Shown: positions 20,030 through 28,225 of the stretch, piece by piece
Layout: the number at the start of each line of letters is the position of its first letter
Numbering within the stretch: position 1 is the first letter of the stretch
Assembly: GCA_947652855.1 (NCBI GenBank)
Contig: CANTEO010000001.1
Span: forward strand, 84,663 to 148,662
From: an uncultured Roseburia sp.
GTDB taxonomy: Bacteria > Bacillota > Clostridia > Lachnospirales > Lachnospiraceae
Length of the DNA: 64,000 nt
Direction: 5' to 3'
Translations under genes and position numbers: made by a program
Notes under the pieces: generated by a model
Seen by the model: the letters and a program-made list of their open reading frames with translations, nothing else
Databases searched by the model: none
Told to the model about the DNA's origin: nothing

Positions 20030-20299
20030 ATGATACAAAGAAAAGATTTGCTGACCTATCAGTTTTATAAAAAGGAGCGGTTTACAGGGAGCCATTCGGG
20101 GATGCGGTATCTGATCCGAAGGGAAGGGGAGGGGGAGCTGGAAGAGTTTGCCGTCTATGTTTGGCCGGGGCCGTATGGGTTTGACGCGGCCGCAGACGAA
20201 GAGAAGGTCAGGAGGGCGTTTCCGTTTGCGGAGGCGTCTTTAGAGGGGATTGCGGAATACTTAAACCAGGCGTATGAAAAAAGAGATTGGCGCCCTTAG
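20030..20299 (+). CDS. Small conserved-looking protein of unknown function
   Basis: This 89-residue soluble protein starts 29 bp after the wall-hydrolase stop and is probably co-transcribed with it. It contains aromatic-rich 'FAVYVWPGPYGFDAA' followed by a helical tail. I do not recognise a family. Coding is supported by its position and by the absence of a competing frame. Confidence 0.55.
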   Translation: MIQRKDLLTYQFYKKERFTGSHSGMRYLIRREGEGELEEFAVYVWPGPYGFDAAADEEKVRRAFPFAEASLEGIAEYLNQAYEKRDWRP

Positions 20300-20394
20300 G
20301 GCGGATTGCTTTTTCGTGCTGCCGCGCCGTCCGGCATTTTGATGCTGTGTGGCTTTTGTTTTGACCTTATCAAATTACAAAGTCGAGAAGGGAG

Positions 20395-20424
20395 TTGACG
20401 GCAGGGCTTCTTATTTAGTATAAT
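20395..20424 (+). promoter_or_regulatory. Promoter of the FIST/chemoreceptor-like operon
   Basis: TTGACG (20395-20400), an 18-bp spacer and TATAAT (20419-20424), about 55 bp before the ATG at 20479, which has a GGAGG site at 20464-20468. Confidence 0.8.
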
Positions 20425-20478
20425 TTAGGCAGTTGTAACAAATTACAAAATATTACAATTTATGGAGGCAGAGGCAGT

Positions 20479-21534
20479 ATGAGACAGTTTTTTGGCATGA
20501 GCCAGAGGGGAAGCTTGGATGAGGCTCTTTCTGGGCTTAGGAACCCGGAGTTCATCATGTTGTTTTCAAATGAGGCTCAGTTTGAGGCGCACGTAACGGC
20601 TCTTGAAAAAAGCTTTCCTAACGTTCCAAGCATCGGATGCATTGGGATGAGCTACGACACCAGGATCGCTGAGAAGGGAGTGGGCGTCATCGCGTTTTTG
20701 GACGGAGTCAGCGCATCGGCCAATGTATTAGAGCGGGTGTCTAATATGCCGATTAAGTACATCGGGCGCATGGAGCGTGACCTGCAGGCTGTCAGAGCTG
20801 AGAGCCGGGATACTGTATGCATAGATTTTTGCACGGGAAACGACGCCTGCGCATTGACTACGATACATACTGCTTTAAAAAGAAGAAAAATATCTTTGGT
20901 CGGGGGAACCGGAGACGCGGGAAAGGTATCCGCCAACGGGACGGTGTATCAGGATGCGGTGGCCTATGCGATTGTCAAGAATCGGGGTGGGAAGGTAAAG
21001 ACGTATAAGGAAAATATTTACCGTCCGCTTGGAAATTACCGCTTCATTGCGTCGAATACGGATAAAGCCAAATATATGCTTGGCTCCTTGGACGGGAAGT
21101 CGGCGAAGCAGGTTTATCAGAATATCCTTCATGTGACGGACAGGGAGATATTGACGCAGACGTTTAAGAATCCATTTGGGAAATTAAACGGGGACGACAT
21201 GGATATTATTTCCATAAAAGAAGTCAATGGCAATGCGCTTTCCTGCTTTCGGCAGGTGAATGACTCCGATGTCCTTGTTTTGCTGGAGCTTAGTGATTAC
21301 AGGGCCACGGTAAAGGAGACCATTCAGCAGATCAGCAGAGATTTTCCGAAGCGTTCGGCTGTTTTTTCGGTCAACTGCCTATTCCGGTATAAGCTGTTCA
21401 GCGAACAGGGCTATATGCAGCCGTATTTGAAAGAGATGTCGGCGCTTGGCAGCCATGCGGGGTTCGTTGGGTACGGCGAGCATTATAATAACCGTTTTGT
21501 CAATCAGTCGATGACCTGTGCGGTGTTTGAGTAG
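20479..21534 (+). CDS. FIST-domain sensor protein
   Basis: This 351-residue cytoplasmic protein has the two-part FIST architecture: an N-terminal FIST domain (about 15-210, with 'FPNVPSIGCIGMSYD' and 'LVGGTGDAGK') and a C-terminal FIST_C domain (about 215-345, with 'FSVNCLFRYKLF' and 'HAGFVGYGEHYN'). FIST domains are predicted small-ligand (for example amino-acid) sensors linked to signal transduction. It is followed after 21 bp by a chemoreceptor-like signalling protein, so the two probably form a split cytoplasmic receptor. No membrane segment is present. Confidence 0.85.
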   Translation: MRQFFGMSQRGSLDEALSGLRNPEFIMLFSNEAQFEAHVTALEKSFPNVPSIGCIGMSYDTRIAEKGVGVIAFLDGVSASANVLERVSNMPIKYIGRMERDLQAVRAESRDTVCIDFCTGNDACALTTIHTALKRRKISLVGGTGDAGKVSANGTVYQDAVAYAIVKNRGGKVKTYKENIYRPLGNYRFIASNTDKAKYMLGSLDGKSAKQVYQNILHVTDREILTQTFKNPFGKLNGDDMDIISIKEVNGNALSCFRQVNDSDVLVLLELSDYRATVKETIQQISRDFPKRSAVFSVNCLFRYKLFSEQGYMQPYLKEMSALGSHAGFVGYGEHYNNRFVNQSMTCAVFE

Positions 21535-21555
21535 AAAGTGTAGGAGGGAGAGGCA

Positions 21556-22491
21556 ATGTTGTTTTCAAAGAAAATCAAGCAGAAGCAAGGGCGTAAGGAA
21601 GAGGACGGCCTTTATCCGGTATTGTATATGACGGACAGCTTGAAGGAATATCAAAAGGATCTGGTTGGGAAAGAAGTGGAGTCGCTGCGGGAGCTTGGGA
21701 TGGTGGGCAGCTCGTTTGCCGGCGTGTTGAAGAAAGCGGATCATTTTCATGACAATTTACAGGAGTTTGGAAAGTCTTTTTCCAATATTAACGAGGTGGC
21801 GGGGCAGTTTGCGCAGGTACGGGAAGGGATTGCCCAGACAGTGTCCGATACGCAGAATAAGGTGGAGGAGCTAAAAGACACCTCGATGCGGGTGGAGGAG
21901 TCCTACAGCAATATGGAGCATACGTTTCAGCAGCTTCAGGACGCCGTTACAGGGATTCGGCAGTGCATGGAGAAAATTGTGTCGATCGCGGATGAGACGA
22001 ATATCCTTGCCATCAATGCATCCATTGAGGCGGCCAGGGCAGGGCAGGAGGGAAAAGGCTTTGCGGTGGTCGCGACAAAGGTAAAGGAGCTGGCGGAGGA
22101 GATCAAGGGGCTGGCCGGGGCGGTGGATTCCGGCATTCATGAAGTGGAGAACGGCACGCAGCAGCTGAATGGGAGCATCTTGGCCTCTAAGAAAGCGTTA
22201 GGGCAAAACATTGACACGGTTAACGCCGCATACGAGTCGTTCCGCAACATTGAGGAGACTGCGGAAGGGGCCTCTTCTGTGCAGGCGGAGATTTCTGACG
22301 TGATTGAGGTTTCACAGAAAGAGCTTTCCGGCATTTACCAGTTTTTTGATGAGCTGAAGCTTCAATACGGTGAGGTCGTGAAGCACATAAAATACGCAAG
22401 CAAGCTTGGCACGACGAAAAGCGCCATGTTTGAGGATATCGACAATCTTCTGTCGCAGATTCCGTTGATTTTGCAGGAGGTTGAGCCGTAA
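21556..22491 (+). CDS. Soluble methyl-accepting chemotaxis-like protein
   Basis: This 311-residue protein lacks transmembrane segments and is almost entirely helical. The conserved signalling hairpin is visible as '[20 protein letters not shown]' around residues 155-175, flanked by heptad-rich arms, so it can probably contact CheA/CheW. Residues 1-60 form a short N-terminal region unlike known sensors. The neighbouring FIST protein probably supplies sensing. No other chemotaxis gene is in the window. The ATG is preceded by AGGAGGGAG. Confidence 0.88.
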   Translation: MLFSKKIKQKQGRKEEDGLYPVLYMTDSLKEYQKDLVGKEVESLRELGMVGSSFAGVLKKADHFHDNLQEFGKSFSNINEVAGQFAQVREGIAQTVSDTQNKVEELKDTSMRVEESYSNMEHTFQQLQDAVTGIRQCMEKIVSIADETNILAINASIEAARAGQEGKGFAVVATKVKELAEEIKGLAGAVDSGIHEVENGTQQLNGSILASKKALGQNIDTVNAAYESFRNIEETAEGASSVQAEISDVIEVSQKELSGIYQFFDELKLQYGEVVKHIKYASKLGTTKSAMFEDIDNLLSQIPLILQEVEP

Positions 22492-22500
22492 AAGAAAGGG

Positions 22501-22545
22501 AATGGGAGATGCCGGGCTATGCTTGGCATCGAACATTCTTTTTTA
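22501..22545 (+). terminator. Terminator of the FIST operon
   Basis: AATG (22501) and ATGCC (22509-22513) pair with GGCAT (22525-22529) and CATT (22534-22537) to form a two-step hairpin, followed by a T-rich run. Confidence 0.7.
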
Positions 22546-22646
22546 TAATACAGAAAAATGTCTTCCTATGGATAGGCGGAATGTGTTATGCTGATAGAAG
22601 GGAGGCGGAGGGATACTTTTAGGGAAAATAGAATGAACGAAGGCAT

Positions 22647-22690
22647 AAGAACCCATGAGGCAATCGAATCGCTTCATGGGTTCTTTAATT
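22647..22690 (+). terminator. Second hairpin, terminator-like
   Basis: AAGAACCCATGA (22647-22658) pairs perfectly with TCATGGGTTCTT (22674-22685), followed by a T-rich stretch. It insulates the downstream promoter, or ends a short unidentified transcript. Confidence 0.6.
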
Positions 22691-22760
22691 TTTGTTCCTA
22701 ATGATTGCGGAATATGCTTTGGAAATAGATTTGCGAAAGGAAAATTCCTGAAAATTCAGG

Positions 22761-22791
22761 TTGACAAATTTTTGTAGGGGGGGGGTAAAAT
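22761..22791 (+). promoter_or_regulatory. Operon promoter with a nine-G spacer tract
   Basis: A consensus -35 TTGACA (22761-22766) and a -10-like TAAAAT (22786-22791) are separated by 19 bp, which includes nine consecutive G (22777-22785). The spacing is 2 bp above the 17-bp optimum, so loss of two G would strengthen the promoter and gain would weaken it. It is the only clear promoter before nineteen co-directional genes. Confidence 0.75.
22777..22785 (+). repeat. G9 homopolymer in promoter spacer
   Basis: Nine uninterrupted G lie between the -35 and -10 boxes of the glycan operon promoter. Tracts of this length are classic sites of slipped-strand phase variation. Confidence 0.9.
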
Positions 22792-22854
22792 GGGAATAAT
22801 GAATCAGTTTCCAGGTGAGAAGAATTCTGACGGATGAGAGGGAAGGACAGGGAT

Positions 22855-23790
22855 ATGAAGCTTTTTCTTAAGAAAGCGGCGGTGACAGGCGGAAGCAGCG
22901 CGGTTGGCCTTGCCCTCATTCAGAAGCTTTTAAGCGAGGGAGTTGAGGCGCTTTTGCTGCAGCGCAGGGAATCGGAAAGGCGGAAGCTTTTGCCTGCGCA
23001 CAGGCTTTTGAACGTGGAGCTTTGCTCATTGGAGGAGCTGGATGCATATGTGCCTGCGGCGGGCGGCTATGACGCGTTTTTTCATTTGGGATGGGCTGAC
23101 AGCGGCAAAGACAGGCGGGACGACTTGGACGCGCAGTTAAAAAACGTGGGCTACTCATGCAATGCGGTAAGGCTGGCCCATAGGCTTGGGTGCAAGGTGT
23201 TTGTAGGCGCGGGCAGTCAGGCGGAATATGGCAGGAAGGATGCGCCGATGGGGCCGGACACTCTTTGCGTGCCGGAAAACGCTTACGGCACAGCGAAGCT
23301 TTGCGCGGGCCATGCCACTAAGCTGATGTGCAGGGAATATGGGATGCGTCACAATTGGGCGAGGATTCTAAGCGGGTACGGCCTCCACGACAATATGCGC
23401 TCAGTCTTAAATTCCACTATTTTAAAAAGCATGAGGGGAGAGCGGCCGACGTTTTCCGAAGGAAATCAGATCTGGGACTTTACCTATATGGACGATATCG
23501 CGGACGCGCTGTTTTCCATTGCGGAAAGGGGAGCGGACGGCGTCAGCTACCCCATAGGGAGCGGGGATGCGAGGCCCTTGAAAGAATATTTGACGGTTTT
23601 GTGCAAAAAATTAGGGAACTTAGAAGACGCGGAATTTGGAAACCGTGCGTATGATAAATCCCAGACAATGCATTTGGAGGCGGACATCCGCAGGCTTCAG
23701 GAAGATACGGGATGGAACCCTAAGGTGAAGTTTGAGGATGGGATTGAACGTGTCATTGCATTTCATAAAAAACAGTTAGGGCGGGCATGA
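22855..23790 (+). CDS. NAD-dependent sugar-nucleotide epimerase/dehydratase
   Basis: This 311-residue protein has the extended short-chain dehydrogenase fold. The nucleotide-binding motif is degenerate ('[13 protein letters not shown]' instead of GxxGxxG); the '[11 protein letters not shown]' region carries the YxxxK pair, and '[12 protein letters not shown]' is typical of sugar-nucleotide epimerases. It may supply or reduce a keto-sugar for the aminotransferase and ketoisomerase encoded next. The exact reaction cannot be told. I prefer the ATG at 22855 with its GGACAGG site; an in-frame ATG at 22834 is possible. It is the first gene after the G-tract promoter, and its last bases overlap a possible start of the next gene. 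Confidence 0.85.
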   Translation: MKLFLKKAAVTGGSSAVGLALIQKLLSEGVEALLLQRRESERRKLLPAHRLLNVELCSLEELDAYVPAAGGYDAFFHLGWADSGKDRRDDLDAQLKNVGYSCNAVRLAHRLGCKVFVGAGSQAEYGRKDAPMGPDTLCVPENAYGTAKLCAGHATKLMCREYGMRHNWARILSGYGLHDNMRSVLNSTILKSMRGERPTFSEGNQIWDFTYMDDIADALFSIAERGADGVSYPIGSGDARPLKEYLTVLCKKLGNLEDAEFGNRAYDKSQTMHLEADIRRLQEDTGWNPKVKFEDGIERVIAFHKKQLGRA

Positions 23791-23819
23791 CGGAAGATGG
23801 CTCGGCGCAGGGGTGGGAC

Positions 23820-24929
23820 ATGAACGTATTATTTGCAGATTTTAGGCCAATGCACGAAGAGGTTCGCAGTGAGTTGGATGAGGCGTATCGGAGGGTGATG
23901 GATCGCAGCCGGTTCATTCAGGGAGAGGAATGCGCGGCGTTTGAGAGGGAATTTGCGGCCTATTGCGGCGCAGGGCATTGCGTGGGCGTGGCAAGCGGCC
24001 TGGACGCGCTTTGCCTGCTTTTACGGGCGCTTGGGATCGGAGCGGGGGATGAAGTGATCCTTCCGTCAAATACCTTTATCGCCACGGCGTTAGCCGTGAC
24101 GTATGCAGGGGCCGTTCCGGTGTTCGTGGAGCCGGAGTGGGAGAGCTGCAATATAGATCCGGGCAGGATTGAGCCTGCCGTCACAGAACGGACGAAGGCC
24201 ATCATTGCCGTGCATTTACAGGGGCGCGCCGCGGATATGGACGCGCTGCAAGAAATCGCTAAGAGGCATCGGCTGTTCTTGCTGGAGGATGCGGCGCAGG
24301 CCCATGGAGCCACCTATAAAGGGAGACGGGCGGGCGCGTTGTCGGACGGGGCGGCGTTTAGCTTTTACCCGGGAAAAAATCTGGGGGCGTTGGGCGATGG
24401 GGGCTGCGTCGTCACGAATAATAAGCGATTGGCGGATAAAGTGCGCGCACTGGGGAATTATGGCTCCGATTTCAAATACCATCACATTTATAAAGGCGTA
24501 AACAGCAGGCTGGATGAACTGCAGGCCGCATTTTTGCGCGTGAAGCTTTTGAGGCTGGATCGGTGGAACCGGGAGCGCCAAAAGATTGCGGCCCGGTATT
24601 TAACGGAAATAAAAAATCCATGCATTAAGCTCCCGTTGCCGTCCTCGGAGGAATACGGGCATCTGTATCATGTGTTTGCGGTGCGGTGTGAGGCCAGGGA
24701 CGAATTGGAGCGCTATTTAAGCGAAAAAGGCGTCTGTACGGTAAAGCACTATCCGATTCCGATGCATCTGCAGGAGGCGTACAGGGATTTGCGCCTTCCG
24801 GCCGGCTCGCTGCCTGTTGCGGAAAAGATCAGCAGGACAATACTAAGCCTCCCTTTGTTTTATGGGATGACCCCGGATGAGGCCGCGTATGTGATAACTG
24901 CCATCAATGAATTTCAGTGCGGAGGATAA
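23820..24929 (+). CDS. DegT/DnrJ/EryC1-type sugar aminotransferase
   Basis: This PLP enzyme of about 369 residues transfers an amino group to a keto-sugar nucleotide. The visible family marks are '[17 protein letters not shown]', '[17 protein letters not shown]', '[11 protein letters not shown]' (the PLP-binding Asp) and '[18 protein letters not shown]' with the PLP lysine in 'PGKNLG'. The next gene is a WxcM/FdtA-type ketoisomerase; this pair makes dTDP-3-amino-3,6-dideoxyhexoses such as Fuc3N or Qui3N in known FdtA/FdtB and QdtA/QdtB pathways. RmlA/RmlB, needed for the precursor, are not in the window. The ATG at 23820 follows AGGGGTGG; an upstream ATG at 23787 overlapping the previous stop is an alternative start. 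Confidence 0.92.
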   Translation: MNVLFADFRPMHEEVRSELDEAYRRVMDRSRFIQGEECAAFEREFAAYCGAGHCVGVASGLDALCLLLRALGIGAGDEVILPSNTFIATALAVTYAGAVPVFVEPEWESCNIDPGRIEPAVTERTKAIIAVHLQGRAADMDALQEIAKRHRLFLLEDAAQAHGATYKGRRAGALSDGAAFSFYPGKNLGALGDGGCVVTNNKRLADKVRALGNYGSDFKYHHIYKGVNSRLDELQAAFLRVKLLRLDRWNRERQKIAARYLTEIKNPCIKLPLPSSEEYGHLYHVFAVRCEARDELERYLSEKGVCTVKHYPIPMHLQEAYRDLRLPAGSLPVAEKISRTILSLPLFYGMTPDEAAYVITAINEFQCGG

Positions 24930-24932
24930 GAG

Positions 24933-25349
24933 ATGCAGATTGTGAAATATGTGTTCAGCCAGCATGGAGACGACAGGGGGCAGCTCATTGCCTTGGAAGA
25001 ATATAAGGACATCCCTTTTGAGATCAAGCGCGTGTACTATATGTATGACACGAAGGAAGGGGTGCGGCGCGGATTTCATGCCCATAAGAATTTACAGCAA
25101 ATTTTGGTATGCGTGCATGGAAGCTGCGATATCCTTTTGGATAATGGAAAAGAAAAAAAGATCATTTCTTTAGAAAAGCCGTATGAGGGGCTGTATGTCC
25201 CGAATGATATGTGGCGGGAGATGTATCATTTTTCAGAAGACGCGGTGCTTTTGGTGCTGGCGTCAGACATTTACAGAGAGGAGGACTACATAAGGGATTA
25301 CGACAAATTTTTGGAATTTTTAAATGAGAGAGAGGAGGGAAAACGATGA
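24933..25349 (+). CDS. FdtA/WxcM-type sugar-nucleotide 3,4-ketoisomerase
   Basis: This 138-residue single cupin starts 3 bp after the aminotransferase gene. The order 'DDRGQLIALE', 'IKRVYYMYD', 'RRGFHAHKNLQQILVCVHG' and 'YVPNDMWREMYHF' is characteristic of FdtA/QdtA enzymes, which isomerise dTDP-4-keto-6-deoxyglucose to the 3-keto sugar that the aminotransferase then aminates. The conserved His pair in 'FHAHK' is present. Together the two genes predict a 3-amino-3,6-dideoxysugar. FdtA and QdtA products differ only in C4 configuration, which I cannot decide from the sequence. The end overlaps the next gene by 4 bp. Confidence 0.92.
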   Translation: MQIVKYVFSQHGDDRGQLIALEEYKDIPFEIKRVYYMYDTKEGVRRGFHAHKNLQQILVCVHGSCDILLDNGKEKKIISLEKPYEGLYVPNDMWREMYHFSEDAVLLVLASDIYREEDYIRDYDKFLEFLNEREEGKR

Positions 25350-26395
25350 TAAGCGTTGTGATTGGCATATATAATGGGGAAAAATATTTAAGCGACTGCA
25401 TTGACTCTGTGCTGGCGCAGACATTTGAGGAGGTTCAGATTGTCCTGGTGGACGACAAATCGTCCGACCGTTCCCTTTGCATTGCCCAGGAGTACGCGTC
25501 GAGGCATCCGGGCAAAATCAAGCTGATTGCGCAGGAAGAGAATCGGGGAGCCGGGAACACGTGGAATACGGGGATACAGGCCGCGGACGGCGAGTATGTC
25601 ATGATGCTTGGCGACGATGACTGGCTGGATCCTGACTTATGTGAAAAAATCCATGCCGCCGCGAGACATGGAAAGCCGGACATTGTGTTTACAGGGAAAC
25701 GGGGATGGATTGAAGAGCGCAGCATCCTGTACAAGCCGTTCCCGAAAGGGTGCCTAGGTGAAATGACAGACGAAAAGAAGAAGACGGCCATGATACACTT
25801 GGCGAACGATCTGGGATTTGTGATTGCCGGGGCGTACCGCAAAGCGTTTTTGACAGAGCAGGGCTTGTCGTTTCCGCTGATTTCACCAGAGGATATCCCG
25901 GTGACGCTGCTGTTTGTGGCCTGTGCAAAGAAAACTGGAATGGTGGAGGATGGCTATTATAATTACAGGATCCATGAGGAATCCATCGTACATAGGAAAA
26001 ATTCAGAGTTTTACCTGAATATACATAAAGCCGGCCTGCTGATGCGGCAGAACTTTATCGACCGAGAGCTGTATGGAGCGTTCCATGAGGAAGTGGAGTT
26101 CGCCTTTCTTTTAAGCGCCTATTATTTTACCGTCTACAACGCCATGGCGCGGTATGATGAGCGTCCCGTCGGGCTGATGCGCAAAGTGAGGGACATCGTT
26201 TTGGAAGTGGCGCCGGATTGGAAGAAGAACGCATATATCCCGCTCTGTTGGGACAGATGGAAATTTGAGCTGTTAAGGCTGAATGAGGAATCTCCACAGC
26301 GATTGGCGGACCGCTTTCCAGACTGCGATGCATTCATAAAAAAAGCGCGAAACGGAGAATTAAAGACGCTTTTCGGAGATTGGGGGGGGGTATAG
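25346..26395 (+). CDS. Family 2 glycosyltransferase ending in a G9 tract
   Basis: This 349-residue cytoplasmic GT-A enzyme begins 'ISVVIGIYNGEKYLSDCIDS' and carries 'ILVDDKSSD'-type and 'LGDDDWLDPD' motifs, the latter being the metal-binding DxD. It probably transfers an activated sugar to a lipid-linked or protein glycan; the acceptor is unknown. It is the only clear glycosyltransferase in the operon. It overlaps the ketoisomerase gene by ATGA. Its last codons are read from nine consecutive G (26382-26390) just before TAG, so one added G would remove the stop and fuse it in frame to the ThDP enzyme, while one lost G would add a tail of about 20 residues. Confidence 0.92.
   Translation: MISVVIGIYNGEKYLSDCIDSVLAQTFEEVQIVLVDDKSSDRSLCIAQEYASRHPGKIKLIAQEENRGAGNTWNTGIQAADGEYVMMLGDDDWLDPDLCEKIHAAARHGKPDIVFTGKRGWIEERSILYKPFPKGCLGEMTDEKKKTAMIHLANDLGFVIAGAYRKAFLTEQGLSFPLISPEDIPVTLLFVACAKKTGMVEDGYYNYRIHEESIVHRKNSEFYLNIHKAGLLMRQNFIDRELYGAFHEEVEFAFLLSAYYFTVYNAMARYDERPVGLMRKVRDIVLEVAPDWKKNAYIPLCWDRWKFELLRLNEESPQRLADRFPDCDAFIKKARNGELKTLFGDWGGV
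26382..26390 (+). repeat. G9 homopolymer at a gene junction
   Basis: Nine G span the last codons of the glycosyltransferase gene and lie 10 bp before the ATG of the ThDP enzyme, where they may also serve as its Shine-Dalgarno sequence. Confidence 0.9.
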
Positions 26396-26400
26396 GATAC

Positions 26401-28224
26401 ATGAAGGTCTCGGACTTTGTGATTCGTTTTCTGAAGAGTCAGGGCATTGACTGCGCGTTTTTATTAAGCGGGGGCGGCATGATGCACCTCGTGGAGTCGT
26501 TAGGGAACAGCGGCATGGAATATGTCTGCTGCCATCATGAGCAGGCTTGCGCCATTGCGGCTGCGGCATACAGCATGAAAAAAAATGCATTGAGCCTTTG
26601 CATGGTCACGACAGGCCCAGGGGGCGTCAATGCGCTGACAGGGGTTGCCGCCGCATACATGGATTCCACGCCGGTGTTTTTTTTGTCGGGTCAGGTGAAG
26701 CGGGCCGATTTTGCAAGCCTAAGGGGCGTTCGGCAATTCGGGGCTCAGGAAAACGACATTGTGTCCATGGTGAGGCCGGTCACGAAATATGCCGCGGTCG
26801 TGACGGAGCCGGATGATATCCTGTACCATCTGCAAAAGGCCGTGCATTTTGCGTTAAGCAAAAGGAGAGGCCCGGTATGGCTGGATATCCCTCTGGATGT
26901 GCAGTCGGCTTTGATTGATGAAGACAGGCTGTGCCCGTTTGACCCAACGGAAGAGGGGGAGGAGGGCGCGCCGGATGCCGGCCGGGAGGCTGCTCTTAAG
27001 GAGGCGGTCAGGATGTCGGCGGGCCTGCTTGAAAACGCCAGGCGGCCGGTGTTTTTGTTGGGGCATGGGATCGGCGCCTCAGAGAGCGAGGCGGCGTTTC
27101 GGAAACTGAATGAAAGGCTTCAGGTTCCCGTCCTTGCGACATGGCGCGCCCTGCACGTTTATGAAAGCGGGCATCCCCTGTTTTTTGGAAGCCCCGGCCT
27201 TCAGGCGCCCAGGTACGCAAACCTGATTTTGCAGGGGGCAGATCTTGTCATTGTCCTTGGAAGCCGCCTGGACAATATGATTACGGCTTTTAATGAGGGG
27301 CATTTCGCGTTTCGGGCGAAAAAGATCGTGGTGGACATTGACGGGAATGAAGTCCGCAAGCTGAAAATGCCGGATCTCTTTCCTGTCGAGGCCGACGTAA
27401 GGCGGTATCTTGAGCTGCTTTTGGAGCAAAGCGGGGGCATCTCTTTGCAGGACATGGGGCCTTGGAGGGATTGGTGCGGATGGGTCAGGCAGGAATATCC
27501 CCTTTGGAAAGAGAAGCAGCCCTGTGAAGCCGCGGGAACGGATTTGTATCGGGCGACGGATGCAATTTCAAGGCTGGCCCAAAAGGAGGATACCGTCGTA
27601 GTTTCCTCCACCAGCAGATGCAACACGGCCGGGCATATGGCGTTTTGCCATAAGGAAGGGCAGGCAGTGATCTCCTCTATGGGCATGGGCTCCATGGGGT
27701 TCGCGCTGCCGTCCGCCATAGGCGCGTATTTTGCGTCAGGCAGGAAACGGATTGTCATGATCGAGGGAGACGGCAGCTTTCAGCTGAATATTCAAGAGCT
27801 GCAGACGGTTTGCCAGTATGGGGTGAACGTGAAGATGTTTCTGTTCTGCAATGGGGGATATGCGGCCATTGCCTCTATGCAGGAGAGGAATTTTGCGGGG
27901 CATTATGTGGCGTGCAATCCGCAAAGCGGCGTTTCCATGCCCGATTTAAAACGGATTGCGGACGCATACCATATACCATTTTACCGCATTGACAGCGACG
28001 ATGAGGCCGAGGGGACGGTTCGGGAGGCGTTTGCCAGGGATGGGGCCGTGATTTGTGAGATTTGCGGCTCCATGCAGTTTGACGAGATTCCCAAGTGCAT
28101 TTCAAGGGAAACGGAACAGGGAGAGCGCGTTTCGGCGTTTTTGGAAAATCCGTACCCATTTTTGGAAGAGGGGGAATTGGAGCGGATCTATCGGCAAATG
28201 GAAAGAACGTGCAAAGGAGAATGA
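26401..28224 (+). CDS. Thiamine-diphosphate enzyme, acetolactate synthase-like
   Basis: This 607-residue protein has the three-domain acetohydroxyacid synthase/decarboxylase layout. The N-terminal PYR domain carries the catalytic Glu in 'CCHHEQACAIAA' and 'TTGPGGVNALTGVAAAYMDS'. The central domain follows from about residue 195, and the C-terminal PP domain has the ThDP motif 'EGDGSFQLN' followed by 'NGGYAAI'. It could make a 2-oxo or hydroxy acid for the downstream E1 enzyme, or add a two-carbon unit to a keto-sugar as YerE does in yersiniose synthesis; both ideas are inference. A housekeeping valine-pathway role is unlikely in this context. No conventional ribosome site is seen apart from AGGA and the G tract. 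Confidence 0.88.
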   Translation: MKVSDFVIRFLKSQGIDCAFLLSGGGMMHLVESLGNSGMEYVCCHHEQACAIAAAAYSMKKNALSLCMVTTGPGGVNALTGVAAAYMDSTPVFFLSGQVKRADFASLRGVRQFGAQENDIVSMVRPVTKYAAVVTEPDDILYHLQKAVHFALSKRRGPVWLDIPLDVQSALIDEDRLCPFDPTEEGEEGAPDAGREAALKEAVRMSAGLLENARRPVFLLGHGIGASESEAAFRKLNERLQVPVLATWRALHVYESGHPLFFGSPGLQAPRYANLILQGADLVIVLGSRLDNMITAFNEGHFAFRAKKIVVDIDGNEVRKLKMPDLFPVEADVRRYLELLLEQSGGISLQDMGPWRDWCGWVRQEYPLWKEKQPCEAAGTDLYRATDAISRLAQKEDTVVVSSTSRCNTAGHMAFCHKEGQAVISSMGMGSMGFALPSAIGAYFASGRKRIVMIEGDGSFQLNIQELQTVCQYGVNVKMFLFCNGGYAAIASMQERNFAGHYVACNPQSGVSMPDLKRIADAYHIPFYRIDSDDEAEGTVREAFARDGAVICEICGSMQFDEIPKCISRETEQGERVSAFLENPYPFLEEGELERIYRQMERTCKGE

Positions 28225-28225
28225 G

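Larger units (their letters stand above)
22492..22854. other. 363-bp intergenic region before the glycan operon
   Basis: It holds a terminator at 22501, a second stable hairpin at 22647-22685 and the G-tract promoter at 22761. A 22-codon frame from 22633 reads through the second hairpin, but nothing supports it as a real gene. No RNA gene is recognised between the hairpins. Confidence 0.6.

Noticed and set aside
22633..22701. 22-codon leader peptide over a hairpin before the glycan operon
   Set aside because: No typical leader composition, and the promoter of the operon lies downstream of it, so it could not control that transcript.
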